This document shows, piece by piece, positions 1-7,766 of a DNA stretch of 64,000 nt. Location: positions 3,784,714-3,848,713 of the forward strand of contig CP129480.1 in NCBI GenBank assembly GCA_030583885.1. Direction: 5' to 3'. The notes beneath the pieces are model-generated. The model saw only the letters and a list, made by a program, of their open reading frames with translations. It was not told the DNA's origin and did no database searches. This DNA comes from Anaerolineales bacterium. Its GTDB lineage: Bacteria > Chloroflexota > Anaerolineae > Anaerolineales > Villigracilaceae. Position 1 is the stretch's first letter, and the number at the start of each line of letters is the position of its first letter. The position numbers and the translations under genes were made by a program.

Positions 1-692
1 CCCGTTCCCCTCCCCTGCGCCTCCGGCCGGACCCCAAGCCTGGCGAGGTGCGCCCCAAGCAGACTGCCCGTACTGATCTGGTATCCCACCATGCCCAAAT
101 CGCTTTCAGCAACCGTCGCACATACGGCCTGCGAATACGCCCGTTGAAGTGAGTCAACTGTGTTGTGCCAAAAACGGCCGAAGGCGGCAAGGTCCATGCT
201 GGTCACCTCGGGCAAATCATCATCCCGCATTGGGCGTATCCGAAGCCCATGCGGCGGGGAAAATAACTTAGTATTTTCACTGCCCGACTGCAATAGAACG
301 ATGTTTTGCTTCAGTTCAAAACCATGGGAAAGCAGGATGTTTTGAAACCATTGCTTGACGACAATCGCGGCAACCTGCGCCTGCCGATTGCCGTATCGGA
401 TCTCGCGTGCCGCAACGTCCCACAAGGTGAACCAGGCTTCCGATCCGGAAAGATGCGGATGGTATGCGAAAAGGCGTATCCACGCGACATCCGGCGGGTC
501 TTCCGGGCATGCCAGCGCGGCGGTGATGCGCCCACCTTCTTCCAGTACCCAGTAATTCTGCGAACCGATCCAATCAAGAGCAGACCGCCAGTCGAGATGG
601 CGGTGGCTGTTGGCTTCATAATAAATTAGGTTGGCGATCTGCTGATGATCCTGTGCGACCGCGCGGCGAACTTGCAGGTGGGTGTTAATCAT
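1..692 (-). CDS. Tandem-GNAT N-acetyltransferase, C-terminus cut by window edge
   Basis: The frame is open from an ATG at 692 to the left edge, about 230 residues, with no stop. The first half reads as a degenerate GNAT-like domain. The second half ends in a typical GNAT acetyl-CoA-binding segment: LARLGVRPEAQGRGTG, a beta-strand followed by the Q/R-x-x-G-x-G loop at the very edge of the window. Two-domain GNATs of this kind transfer an acetyl group from acetyl-CoA to an amine; the substrate here is unknown. The ATG overlaps the TGA of the upstream TPR gene as ATGA, so translation is probably coupled. The true end lies outside the window. The family call is firm, the substrate is not. Confidence 0.85.
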   Translation of the reverse strand, partial: MINTHLQVRRAVAQDHQQIANLIYYEANSHRHLDWRSALDWIGSQNYWVLEEGGRITAALACPEDPPDVAWIRLFAYHPHLSGSEAWFTLWDVAAREIRYGNRQAQVAAIVVKQWFQNILLSHGFELKQNIVLLQSGSENTKLFSPPHGLRIRPMRDDDLPEVTSMDLAAFGRFWHNTVDSLQRAYSQAVCATVAESDLGMVGYQISTGSLLGAHLARLGVRPEAQGRGT

Positions 693-1210
693 TTAATAAA
701 TTTAAGAAGAAATTTTAAAATACGCTCAAATAATCCCGGTGTTTCCTTTGCGTCCAGCGAACCCATCATTTTGAAGGCCGATTCGGTCACCCTGCCCGTT
801 TTCAGTTTAATGGCGGCGGCCGATTTCATGACCATGGCGCGCAAGTCGCCTTCACCGGCCTGGCGGAACAGGTCAGCGGAACGTTCATATTTTTCGATGG
901 CTTCATCAAAGCGGTTAAGCCCCTCAAGCGCAGCAGCCTGATTTCCAAGGGCCCTTGCCTGGCGTTTAATATCTTTTGCGTTTTCAAATATTTGATCGGT
1001 ACCAAGTGCGGCATCCAATGCTTTCTGTGGTTTGCCCGCCTGCAGCAAAGCAACGCTAACATTGTTCATCATTTCAGCTGCGTTTAGTCCCGCGCGCCCC
1101 AGCGTATAGCCCTCCGCCGCCTGACGGAAGTACTCGGCAGCCTCATCGAATTTATTATTTCCAAAGGCCTGCCTGCCCTGCGCTTCAAGTTGGGACGGTT
1201 CAGATGTCAT
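689..1210 (-). CDS. TPR-repeat protein
   Basis: A 173-residue, all-helical protein with about three to four tetratricopeptide-like repeats. Visible repeat signatures include KFDEAAEYFRQAAEGY near residue 20, an AALLQAGKPQKALDAALG-like unit near residue 55, and FDEAIEKYERSADLFRQAG near residue 100. There is no signal peptide or membrane segment, so it is probably cytoplasmic. TPR units serve as protein-protein scaffolds; the partner is not evident. It lies 35 nt downstream of the XRE regulator and overlaps the GNAT gene by 4 nt, so the three probably form one transcript. Confidence 0.75.
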   Translation of the reverse strand: MTSEPSQLEAQGRQAFGNNKFDEAAEYFRQAAEGYTLGRAGLNAAEMMNNVSVALLQAGKPQKALDAALGTDQIFENAKDIKRQARALGNQAAALEGLNRFDEAIEKYERSADLFRQAGEGDLRAMVMKSAAAIKLKTGRVTESAFKMMGSLDAKETPGLFERILKFLLKFIK

Positions 1211-1245
1211 GATTGTTTGCCGATTCGATTTCCAAACATGGAAGT

Positions 1246-1920
1246 TTACAACGTAATATCGAGCAGACCTTCCGCAACAGACCGCAATTTTTCGCGGGAC
1301 ATATCACTAAGTTTCATGGCCAGTTCCAGATAGGGACGGTTGACAGGCTGGCAGACAAAATCCTGCATTTCCTCGGGCAGTTCCAGAAACTTTTGCATGG
1401 CCCGCTGGCTGGTCATCCACTGCCCTATGGGACCGCTTTGATCGAAGAAATCCTCAATCCGGCTTCCCATCAGAACAAGAATACTTTCAAGTTCCGGCAC
1501 AGAGATGGCGCGTTCGCCCAGTTCGTAGCTCTTTAGTTTCGCTTGAGAAATACCGGTCTCCGTGGCGAGCTGGCGAAGCGACGTATTCGCCTTGGTGCGC
1601 TCCTGGCGCAAAAGCGCGCCGATCATACGCTGGCGCAAAGCGATCAAGCGTGTCACATCCGCAGCCTCCAGCGGAGAGGAGGCGTCCGATTTCGTTTCAT
1701 TGCCCCAAAACTGCGCGATGGAAAGTTTCAAGAAAAACACAAGCGCTTCAAGCTCGGGCAGTGAAGGGGAACGGCGTCCCTCCTCGTAGGCGCGGAACAA
1801 CCCCGGCTTGACGCCAATCGCGTCGGCACATTCCTTGATACTGCGGCGTTCCGCCATGCGGGCATCCCGAATCAACAAACCAAGTTTCTTTTCACGTATT
1901 GTGATCTGCGCGTTACTCAT
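1246..1920 (-). CDS. Transcriptional regulator with two XRE-type HTH domains
   Basis: A 224-residue protein with two Cro/CI-type helix-turn-helix domains. The first spans about residues 12-68 (IKECADAIGVKPGLFRAYEE). The second spans about 95-150 (SLRQLATETGISQAKLKSYE). A helical tail of about 70 residues follows, with no recognisable ligand domain. The start is supported by a GAGGAAAT ribosome-binding site just before the ATG. Duplicated HTH domains in one chain suggest that a monomer could bind a tandem or inverted operator. The DNA target is unknown, but the adjacent TPR-GNAT genes are the obvious candidates. Confidence 0.85.
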   Translation of the reverse strand: MSNAQITIREKKLGLLIRDARMAERRSIKECADAIGVKPGLFRAYEEGRRSPSLPELEALVFFLKLSIAQFWGNETKSDASSPLEAADVTRLIALRQRMIGALLRQERTKANTSLRQLATETGISQAKLKSYELGERAISVPELESILVLMGSRIEDFFDQSGPIGQWMTSQRAMQKFLELPEEMQDFVCQPVNRPYLELAMKLSDMSREKLRSVAEGLLDITL

Positions 1921-1965
1921 ATTTCCTCGTCATAAGGTTGAATGCTTGAATTATAGCAGAGTGTT

Positions 1966-3285
1966 TCAACGACGCGTGGACGGATTGGGGGATGCTTTTG
2001 GTGCAAAAACATCGGCACTGAGTTTAAATCCAGCCGCTTCAAGGCGCGGCATGAAGTTGGGACGAATTCCCGTGGCATTCACATCGCCCAACACCTGTCC
2101 GTCGGGCGAAAAACCTGCCGGAACAAATTTGAATATATCGGTCAGGACGATAATATCCCCTTCCATGCCTGCCACTTCGGTTACAGCGGTTATTTTACGC
2201 TGGCCGTCCTTCAAACGCGTTTGTTGAACGATTACATCCACCGCTGATGAAATTTGCTGGCGCACCACCTTGAGAGGCAGATCCATGCCCGCCATTAGCA
2301 CAAGCGTTTCGATGCGGGAGATGGCATCGCGCGGTGTATTTGCATGGACCGTGGTCAATGAGCCATCATGGCCGGTGTTCATGGCTTGCAGCATATCCAG
2401 TGCTTCGCCACCGCGCACCTCCCCCACAATGATGCGGTCCGGACGCATGCGCAGGGAGTTTTTTACAAGCTCGCGAATGGACACGGCGTGAAGCCCGTCC
2501 GCATTGGCAACTTTTGTTTCCATTCGCATGACATGGTCCTGCTGGAGTTGCAACTCAGCGGCATCCTCAATTGTAATGATACGCTCACTCTCGGGAATAA
2601 AGCCGGACATGACGTTCAACAGGGTCGTCTTTCCCGAACCCGTACCGCCCGAAATAACAATATTAAAACGCGCTTTTACACAGGCTTCCAAAAAATCAAC
2701 CATTTGTTTTGTAAAGGAACCAAAGTTGATCAAGTCCTCCACCTGCAGTTTATCCTTGCGGAATTTACGGATCGTCATGGATGGACCATCGATTGCAACG
2801 GGACGGACAACCGCATTGACACGCGACCCGTCAGGCAAACGCGCATCCACTGTGGGGGAATCCGCATCCACACGGCGGCCAAGCGGTAAAATGATCCGGT
2901 CAATGATGCGCTGGATGTGGTCATCATCATCAAAAACGACATTGCTTTTGGTTAGTTTTCCATCCTTCTCAATGAAGACCTTCCTTGGACCATTCACCAT
3001 GATCTCCGAAACATCAGGGTCATCAAGTAATTCCTGAATCGGTCCATAACCAAGCAGTTCAGCGAGCACTTGTTTAAATATTTCGTTTTTCAGGTCTTCA
3101 GGGAGCTTTAATTTCGTCTGTTCATATGCCCGGGAAATATTCTGCTGTATAAACGTAATGCGCTGCGCCGCCGGGACACCCTCCGTTTCAAGCGCGCGTG
3201 AAAAACTGTCGGCAAGGTATTTCTTCAGCCGAATTAAGTCCTCGCCTGTGAGTCGTTTGGGGGCGTCGCCGGCCGGGGTGTTCAT
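1966..3285 (-). CDS. cpaF: CpaF/TadA-family secretion ATPase
   Basis: A 439-residue ATPase of the type II/IV secretion superfamily, closest in architecture to CpaF/TadA of Flp (Tad) pilus systems. It has an N-terminal helical region (1-100) and an arginine-finger region with VDARLPDGSRVN near 146. Walker A is GGTGSGKTT at 213-221, the Asp-box region carries ITIEDAAELQL, and Walker B and the His box follow (PDRIIVGEVRGGE, then TGHDGSLTTVHAN). CpaF powers assembly of a pilin fibre at the inner face of the membrane. It overlaps the 99-aa gene by 4 nt (ATGA) and follows cpaE, the usual partner. The membrane subunits TadB/TadC and pilins are not next to it, so the export substrate is unclear. Confidence 0.9.
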   Translation of the reverse strand: MNTPAGDAPKRLTGEDLIRLKKYLADSFSRALETEGVPAAQRITFIQQNISRAYEQTKLKLPEDLKNEIFKQVLAELLGYGPIQELLDDPDVSEIMVNGPRKVFIEKDGKLTKSNVVFDDDDHIQRIIDRIILPLGRRVDADSPTVDARLPDGSRVNAVVRPVAIDGPSMTIRKFRKDKLQVEDLINFGSFTKQMVDFLEACVKARFNIVISGGTGSGKTTLLNVMSGFIPESERIITIEDAAELQLQQDHVMRMETKVANADGLHAVSIRELVKNSLRMRPDRIIVGEVRGGEALDMLQAMNTGHDGSLTTVHANTPRDAISRIETLVLMAGMDLPLKVVRQQISSAVDVIVQQTRLKDGQRKITAVTEVAGMEGDIIVLTDIFKFVPAGFSPDGQVLGDVNATGIRPNFMPRLEAAGFKLSADVFAPKASPNPSTRR

Positions 3286-3581
3286 CCACCCTCTCCCCTG
3301 TCTCCATCCTCATCCACAGGCATGATCCATACGATCTGCCCACTTTGAACGGCAAGAAACGGACCGCTAAAAATAACTTTTCCATCCGCGTCATAAACAC
3401 TGGCGTTCGTAACAGCCACATAATGCTCGACATGTTCCAACTCATCCTTAAACCGCTCCCCCTGCCGTACATGAACAAGCCCCTTGATAAGGTGGGTCGT
3501 TGTCTGCAGTATCGAATGCACAGCCACCTTCGACACCACATTGGTATAAAACTTTCCCTTTTCATCATATTCAATTGTCAT
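3282..3581 (-). CDS. Hypothetical protein between cpaE and cpaF
   Basis: A 99-residue soluble protein whose family I do not recognise. It begins with a hydrophilic segment, has a central stretch rich in aliphatic residues and histidines (VAVHSILQTTTHLIKGLVHV), and ends in an acidic DEDGDRGEGG tail. No signal peptide or transmembrane helix is seen. The ATG is preceded by GGGAG at good distance. It lies 34 nt after cpaE and shares ATGA with cpaF, so it is very likely co-translated with the ATPase and may be an accessory or adaptor of it. That role is inference from position only. Confidence 0.7.
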   Translation of the reverse strand: MTIEYDEKGKFYTNVVSKVAVHSILQTTTHLIKGLVHVRQGERFKDELEHVEHYVAVTNASVYDADGKVIFSGPFLAVQSGQIVWIMPVDEDGDRGEGG

Positions 3582-3615
3582 GTCATAACTCCCATATATT
3601 CAAAGACCTGCAGGG

Positions 3616-4767
3616 TTATTCCGCCCGCATCTTTTGCGCCAGAGCCGCCATTTCCTTCGCCGTATCCTGAAAAACAATCGAGGCGGTGTCCTTGGGGAAC
3701 TTCAATGTAAAGGGCTGGTGATGGGTGTTTGCAAAAGCGAAGTTACTGCCAAGGTATGGCATTGTCGCCATAATCTTTATGCCGATCATCTCCTCGGCGT
3801 CCGTCTTGCTCAAACCTTCCAGCCCCACCGCGCGGTTCAGGATCGGGTAGATCGAATCCGAGCGGACTCCCTTGTTATTCAAATACATACACAGGGTCTT
3901 TGTCAAAGACACGGTGCTGGTATCCGTGCTTATGATCAAGCTGACAAGATCAGCGTGCTGGATCAGCGGCAGGGTGATCTTGGAAAGCGAGCGCCCAATG
4001 TCAACAAACACATAATCATAGGACGCCTTCAGGGCAGTGACCACATCCCAAATGCGCCCGACCTTGAGTTGATTACTGCTCTCAGGGTCGGGTGAACCAG
4101 CCAGCAAATGAAAGCGCCAAACGCCCATCTCCGGCAGTTCGCGGCTGAAAAATGCGGGGGTGGTTTCCGCAGGAGGCATATCCGTGATCGTGACGATATT
4201 CTGCGGCCCGGCATAGCCGACAATTGGCGCAATGGACCCGATCGGCAGGACCAAATCTGCAACAACCAGGCGCGCCTCCGGTTGATATTGAGAAATATTC
4301 ATGGCAAGATTCGCGCACATGGATGAAGTACCCGTCCCGCCTTTTGCGCTTAGAAAGATAATCAACAGGCCGCCCTGCTTCATGGTTTCATCAGTGAACC
4401 CCAGCAGACGATTGATGGTCTCATTAAGAATGGATACGGCCTGCCCGGACTTTGTTATATATTCATTAAAGCCCGCATCCAGGCAGGACTTGATGCGTGT
4501 CACCCGGGAGTCGCCGCTCAGGGCAATCAAAGGGGTCTGCGATGTGCGCGCATCATTCCGCAATTTGGAGGCGATCTCCTCCCCGCTAATATCGGTAATA
4601 TTGGGGTCAACGATCACAAGGTCGGGATGGTCACGCCAGGCGAAAATCAAGCCCTCCTTGCCGGAGCCAGCCTGAATCACTTCATATTTTTGTTCGTATA
4701 GTTTACGGGCTATGAAGTTACGACTGGCAACATCTGCATCGATAATAAGGATTTTCTTTTCAGGCAT
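3616..4767 (-). CDS. cpaE: CpaE/TadZ-like protein: receiver domain plus ParA/MinD-type ATPase
   Basis: A 383-residue protein. Residues 4-120 form a response-regulator receiver domain with acidic pocket D10/D12, phosphoacceptor D54 in VIVDPNITD, and a lysine in ITKSG near 106. Residues 134-383 are a MinD/ParA-type P-loop domain. The deviant Walker A reads SAKGGTGTSS: the signature lysine K142 is kept, but the second P-loop lysine is threonine (T147), as in several TadZ/CpaE proteins. CpaE/TadZ marks the cell position where a Flp pilus apparatus assembles and recruits CpaF. Gene order cpaE-99 aa-cpaF supports this. An intact receiver suggests control by the neighbouring histidine kinases, which is inference. 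Confidence 0.85.
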   Translation of the reverse strand: MPEKKILIIDADVASRNFIARKLYEQKYEVIQAGSGKEGLIFAWRDHPDLVIVDPNITDISGEEIASKLRNDARTSQTPLIALSGDSRVTRIKSCLDAGFNEYITKSGQAVSILNETINRLLGFTDETMKQGGLLIIFLSAKGGTGTSSMCANLAMNISQYQPEARLVVADLVLPIGSIAPIVGYAGPQNIVTITDMPPAETTPAFFSRELPEMGVWRFHLLAGSPDPESSNQLKVGRIWDVVTALKASYDYVFVDIGRSLSKITLPLIQHADLVSLIISTDTSTVSLTKTLCMYLNNKGVRSDSIYPILNRAVGLEGLSKTDAEEMIGIKIMATMPYLGSNFAFANTHHQPFTLKFPKDTASIVFQDTAKEMAALAQKMRAE

Positions 4768-4803
4768 GGTGCATCCCTGCGCACGTCAAACCATGCGCTC
4801 TGG

Positions 4804-5499
4804 TCACGCTTCAACCGGCGGCATAAGGTAGCCCAACCCTGAGCGCGTGACGATATGTCTGGGGTTGTGGGCATCCTCCTCCAGTTTTTGTCTCAGACGG
4901 GCAATGCTCACCCACAAAATTTCCTTGTCACTTTTGTACTCTGCGCCCCATACACTCGTAAGCAATTCCTCCGAGGTGAGGATCTTGCCAATATTATGCG
5001 CAAACTGCAGCAAGAGGCGATATTCCGTGGCGGAGAGTGAAATGGCATCCCCGCCGCGCCACACTTCGGCGCGGGCGAAATCAATCTTCAGATCGTCATG
5101 GGTAAAGAAACGTGCCTGACCGACTTCAGCGGGAGGCTGGGCACGGCGCAACACAGCCCGCACACGAGCCAGTAGTTCCGTGGCGGAGAACGGCTTTACC
5201 AGATAGTCGTCTGCACCCAGGTCGAGCCCGCGCACACGGTCCTGTTCCTCGCCGCGGGCCGTCAGGATGACAATCGGCACATTGGAGAACTCGCGCAGGC
5301 GCTGGCATGTCCCAAAACCATCGAGGCGCGGCATCATCACATCCAACAGCACCAGGTCAATGGGCTGTGCCGAAAACACCTCCAGCGCCTGAATGCCGTC
5401 CTGTGCGGTTGCCACCTCATACCCTTCCGTCTTCAGGTTTGCTTCCAAAAGGCGAAGGTAACGAGGTTCATCGTCCACGATCAAAATACGCTTGGCCAT
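4804..5499 (-). CDS. OmpR/PhoB-family response regulator
   Basis: A 231-residue two-component regulator. The receiver domain (4-118) has D9/D10, phosphoacceptor D53 in VLLDVMMP, a conserved Thr in ILTARG and Lys in VKPFS. The winged-helix DNA-binding domain (about 135-228) ends in the usual hairpin region RSGLGYLM. It binds promoter DNA as a phosphorylation-dependent dimer. AAGGAG sits just upstream of the ATG. It lies between two histidine kinase genes and cpaE on the same strand with gaps of about 35 nt. The 5534-6721 kinase is its most likely cognate sensor. Target genes cannot be deduced. Confidence 0.93.
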   Translation of the reverse strand: MAKRILIVDDEPRYLRLLEANLKTEGYEVATAQDGIQALEVFSAQPIDLVLLDVMMPRLDGFGTCQRLREFSNVPIVILTARGEEQDRVRGLDLGADDYLVKPFSATELLARVRAVLRRAQPPAEVGQARFFTHDDLKIDFARAEVWRGGDAISLSATEYRLLLQFAHNIGKILTSEELLTSVWGAEYKSDKEILWVSIARLRQKLEEDAHNPRHIVTRSGLGYLMPPVEA

Positions 5500-5533
5500 A
5501 ACGATCTCCTTAAGGCAACATGATTATGAACGG

Positions 5534-6721
5534 TCAAAGGGTTGAGTCTGCGGGCAGTTCAATAAAGAAGGTTGTGCCCTCATCCAACACCGACTCTACC
5601 CAAATCTTACCATGATGTGCCATGATAATTTGCCTGCAAATATATAATCCCAGACCTGTCCCGGTCACCGTACGCTCGCCCGGCACGCGGTAGAAGCGCT
5701 CAAAGAGGAAGGGAAGATAATCCTCCGGGATGCCATCCCCGTTGTCGGCAAAGCTGATGCGGATCTTTTTTCCATTGGCGCGCATCGCAATATGAATATC
5801 CGAGTTGGGCGCATATTTTATGGCGTTGCTGAATAGATTCTCAAAGACCTGTGAGAGGCGAAATCCGTCGCCGCGGATCGGCGGAATGGGCTTGATATCA
5901 TAGGAAATCTTTACGTTGGGGCGGTGAGCATTGACACGCATTGCCACATCGCGCACCAGCGCATCCATGCGGACGGGAGAGAATTTAAATTGCAGCGTCT
6001 TGCTCTGCAAACGCGCCGACTCGAGCATATCCTCGATCAGGCGTGTCAAACGGTCCGCTTCTTCATCAATAATGGTGAGGAATTCGTACTGGGTGGCATC
6101 GTCCCAGGTGGTATCCTGCCGCAGGAGGCTGGTGCTGTAGCCCTTAATAAAACCGAGCGGAGTGCGCAATTCATGAGATATGGTGGAGACAAAATCATCC
6201 TGCAGGCGCATTTGTCGTTGCACGGAATCCAGCTCCGCACGCGCCTCCTCCAGATCCCTGCGCTCGATCAGCGCCGCGGACCAAAATGCCTGCAGGGACG
6301 CAATTTGAATATGCAGTTCGGAAAACTCCGGTCCGCCAAAACGAATGAATACCAGCGCACCGTTCAATTTTGATCCAATGTACATGGGAATGCCCAGCAA
6401 ATGGGCGAGCATCATGCGGTTTGCACCATCGGTTTCATGCGCAGGCTCATGCATAACCATCTGCCTGTTTACCAGAACTTCGCTGGCGGCCCCCTCACCC
6501 CAGGCTGCATCGGCTTCGGCACGCTTCCCGCGTCCCATTGCGCGCGCATAAACGACGTCCAACCCTTTCGTCCGCGGATCTTCAAGATAAATGGCAACAT
6601 TATCGAAAACAAAAGAGGCGCGTAAAGACATGAACAACGTATCCAGCGCGGTCTTCCAATCCTGTTTTTGCTGGACGTCCTGAAAAATCTTATGCAAAAG
6701 GGAGAGGGTAGAGATATCCAT
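5534..6721 (-). CDS. Soluble GAF-type sensor histidine kinase
   Basis: A 395-residue histidine kinase with no transmembrane segment. Residues 1-160 resemble a GAF sensor domain. A short coiled coil (155-175) leads to HisKA with phospho-acceptor H183 in ISHELRTPLG. The HATPase_c domain follows with the N box (NLFSNAIKYAP), G1 (FADNGDGIPEDY), F box and G2 (GTGLGLYICRQI). It should autophosphorylate and pass phosphate to a nearby receiver, either the response regulator at 4804-5499 or the CpaE receiver. It is separated from the second kinase by only 3 nt, so the two are co-transcribed. The ligand is unknown. Confidence 0.92.
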   Translation of the reverse strand: MDISTLSLLHKIFQDVQQKQDWKTALDTLFMSLRASFVFDNVAIYLEDPRTKGLDVVYARAMGRGKRAEADAAWGEGAASEVLVNRQMVMHEPAHETDGANRMMLAHLLGIPMYIGSKLNGALVFIRFGGPEFSELHIQIASLQAFWSAALIERRDLEEARAELDSVQRQMRLQDDFVSTISHELRTPLGFIKGYSTSLLRQDTTWDDATQYEFLTIIDEEADRLTRLIEDMLESARLQSKTLQFKFSPVRMDALVRDVAMRVNAHRPNVKISYDIKPIPPIRGDGFRLSQVFENLFSNAIKYAPNSDIHIAMRANGKKIRISFADNGDGIPEDYLPFLFERFYRVPGERTVTGTGLGLYICRQIIMAHHGKIWVESVLDEGTTFFIELPADSTL

Positions 6722-6724
6722 GTT

Positions 6725-7747
6725 TCAATCACGAACAGCCAGCAGCGGGAATTTGAACGTGGAGCCCTTTCCCTCCACCGATTGCACATCCAACAATGAG
6801 CCGTGCGCTTCAATGATCTGGCGGACAAGCGAAAGCCCAAGCCCCGTCCCGCCAAAATGGCGGGTGGATGAACCATCCAACTGGTGGAAAGGCTCGAAAA
6901 TTTCCTTCAAGCGACTCTGTGGGAAGCCAATGCCCGTATCAATGACGGAAACCTGTACAAGATTAACCCCTTCCTCCTGGAGATGGATCATCACGCTTCC
7001 ACCGGAGGGGGTGAACTTGATCGCGTTATCAAGCAATTGGTTCAGCGCCCAGGCAATCTTCTCCGGGTCCGCCTGCACCGCGGAAAGATTTTCAGCGGCG
7101 GCCATCTGGAGTATCACACCGCGTTCATCCGCCTTGTTCGAGGCGGATTTTACGGCCAACGAGACCAGACGGTGAATATCCACTTTATCAAGTTTCATGC
7201 TCATTTCACCGCGCGAAGCCAGCGAGAACATGATCAGATCTTCGATCATGCTTTCAAGTTTTGCAGCAGAACGCTGGCTGACCTGCAAGGCATGACGCTG
7301 GTCATCAGAAATACTCCCCAGTGATTCTGTGACCAGCAGTTCAAGGTAGCCTTTGATGTGGGTAAGCGGTGTACGCAGTTCATGCGAGATGTTTGCCACA
7401 AAATTGGCTTTCATCTGGCTGAGTTCCGATAGCTTGTTGAGCGCCTCATTCAGGTCGGCAGTGCGGTCTTTTACACGCTGTTCGAGGTTGCGGTGCGATG
7501 CCTGCAAGGCGGAGCGCAGTTGGATGAGCTGTTCAGTGACCGCCTCATCGAGCGTATCCCGGTCCAGCATGTTCAAATCCATCAAGGCCTGACCAAGCAG
7601 GTATTGCCTGCCTTTTGAGACCTGCTCCTGCTGAAGGGCAAGCGCCTTCTGCAGGTCAGTATCACTGATCAAGCCCTTCTGGACGATGTATTCGCCGAGG
7701 CGGGGAATCAGCAGTTCCGGGGTAAGTTTTGGAAGGTTTTGTGCCAT
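6725..7747 (-). CDS. Sensor histidine kinase with GspE-N/MshEN-like N-terminal domain
   Basis: A 340-residue soluble histidine kinase. Residues 12-78 look like the N-terminal domain of type II secretion/type IV pilus ATPases, a helical GspE-N fold with the pattern RLGEYIVQKGLISDTDLQKA followed by a second copy around GQALMDLNMLDRDTLDEAV. Some members of that family bind cyclic di-GMP. A coiled coil (80-110), HisKA (H122 in ISHELRTPL) and HATPase_c (N box NQLLDNAIKFTP, G2 GGTGLGLSLVRQI) follow. Its position beside CpaE/CpaF-like ATPases fits a link between secretion or pilus apparatus and signalling. The domain call is by eye. Confidence 0.88.
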   Translation of the reverse strand: MAQNLPKLTPELLIPRLGEYIVQKGLISDTDLQKALALQQEQVSKGRQYLLGQALMDLNMLDRDTLDEAVTEQLIQLRSALQASHRNLEQRVKDRTADLNEALNKLSELSQMKANFVANISHELRTPLTHIKGYLELLVTESLGSISDDQRHALQVSQRSAAKLESMIEDLIMFSLASRGEMSMKLDKVDIHRLVSLAVKSASNKADERGVILQMAAAENLSAVQADPEKIAWALNQLLDNAIKFTPSGGSVMIHLQEEGVNLVQVSVIDTGIGFPQSRLKEIFEPFHQLDGSSTRHFGGTGLGLSLVRQIIEAHGSLLDVQSVEGKGSTFKFPLLAVRD

Positions 7748-7766
7748 GCGCTATCCAATCACTCCA

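Noticed and set aside
311-619. Small minus-strand ORFs within 300-630
   Set aside because: They are out-of-frame shadows of the tandem-GNAT gene, which is open from 692 to the left edge.
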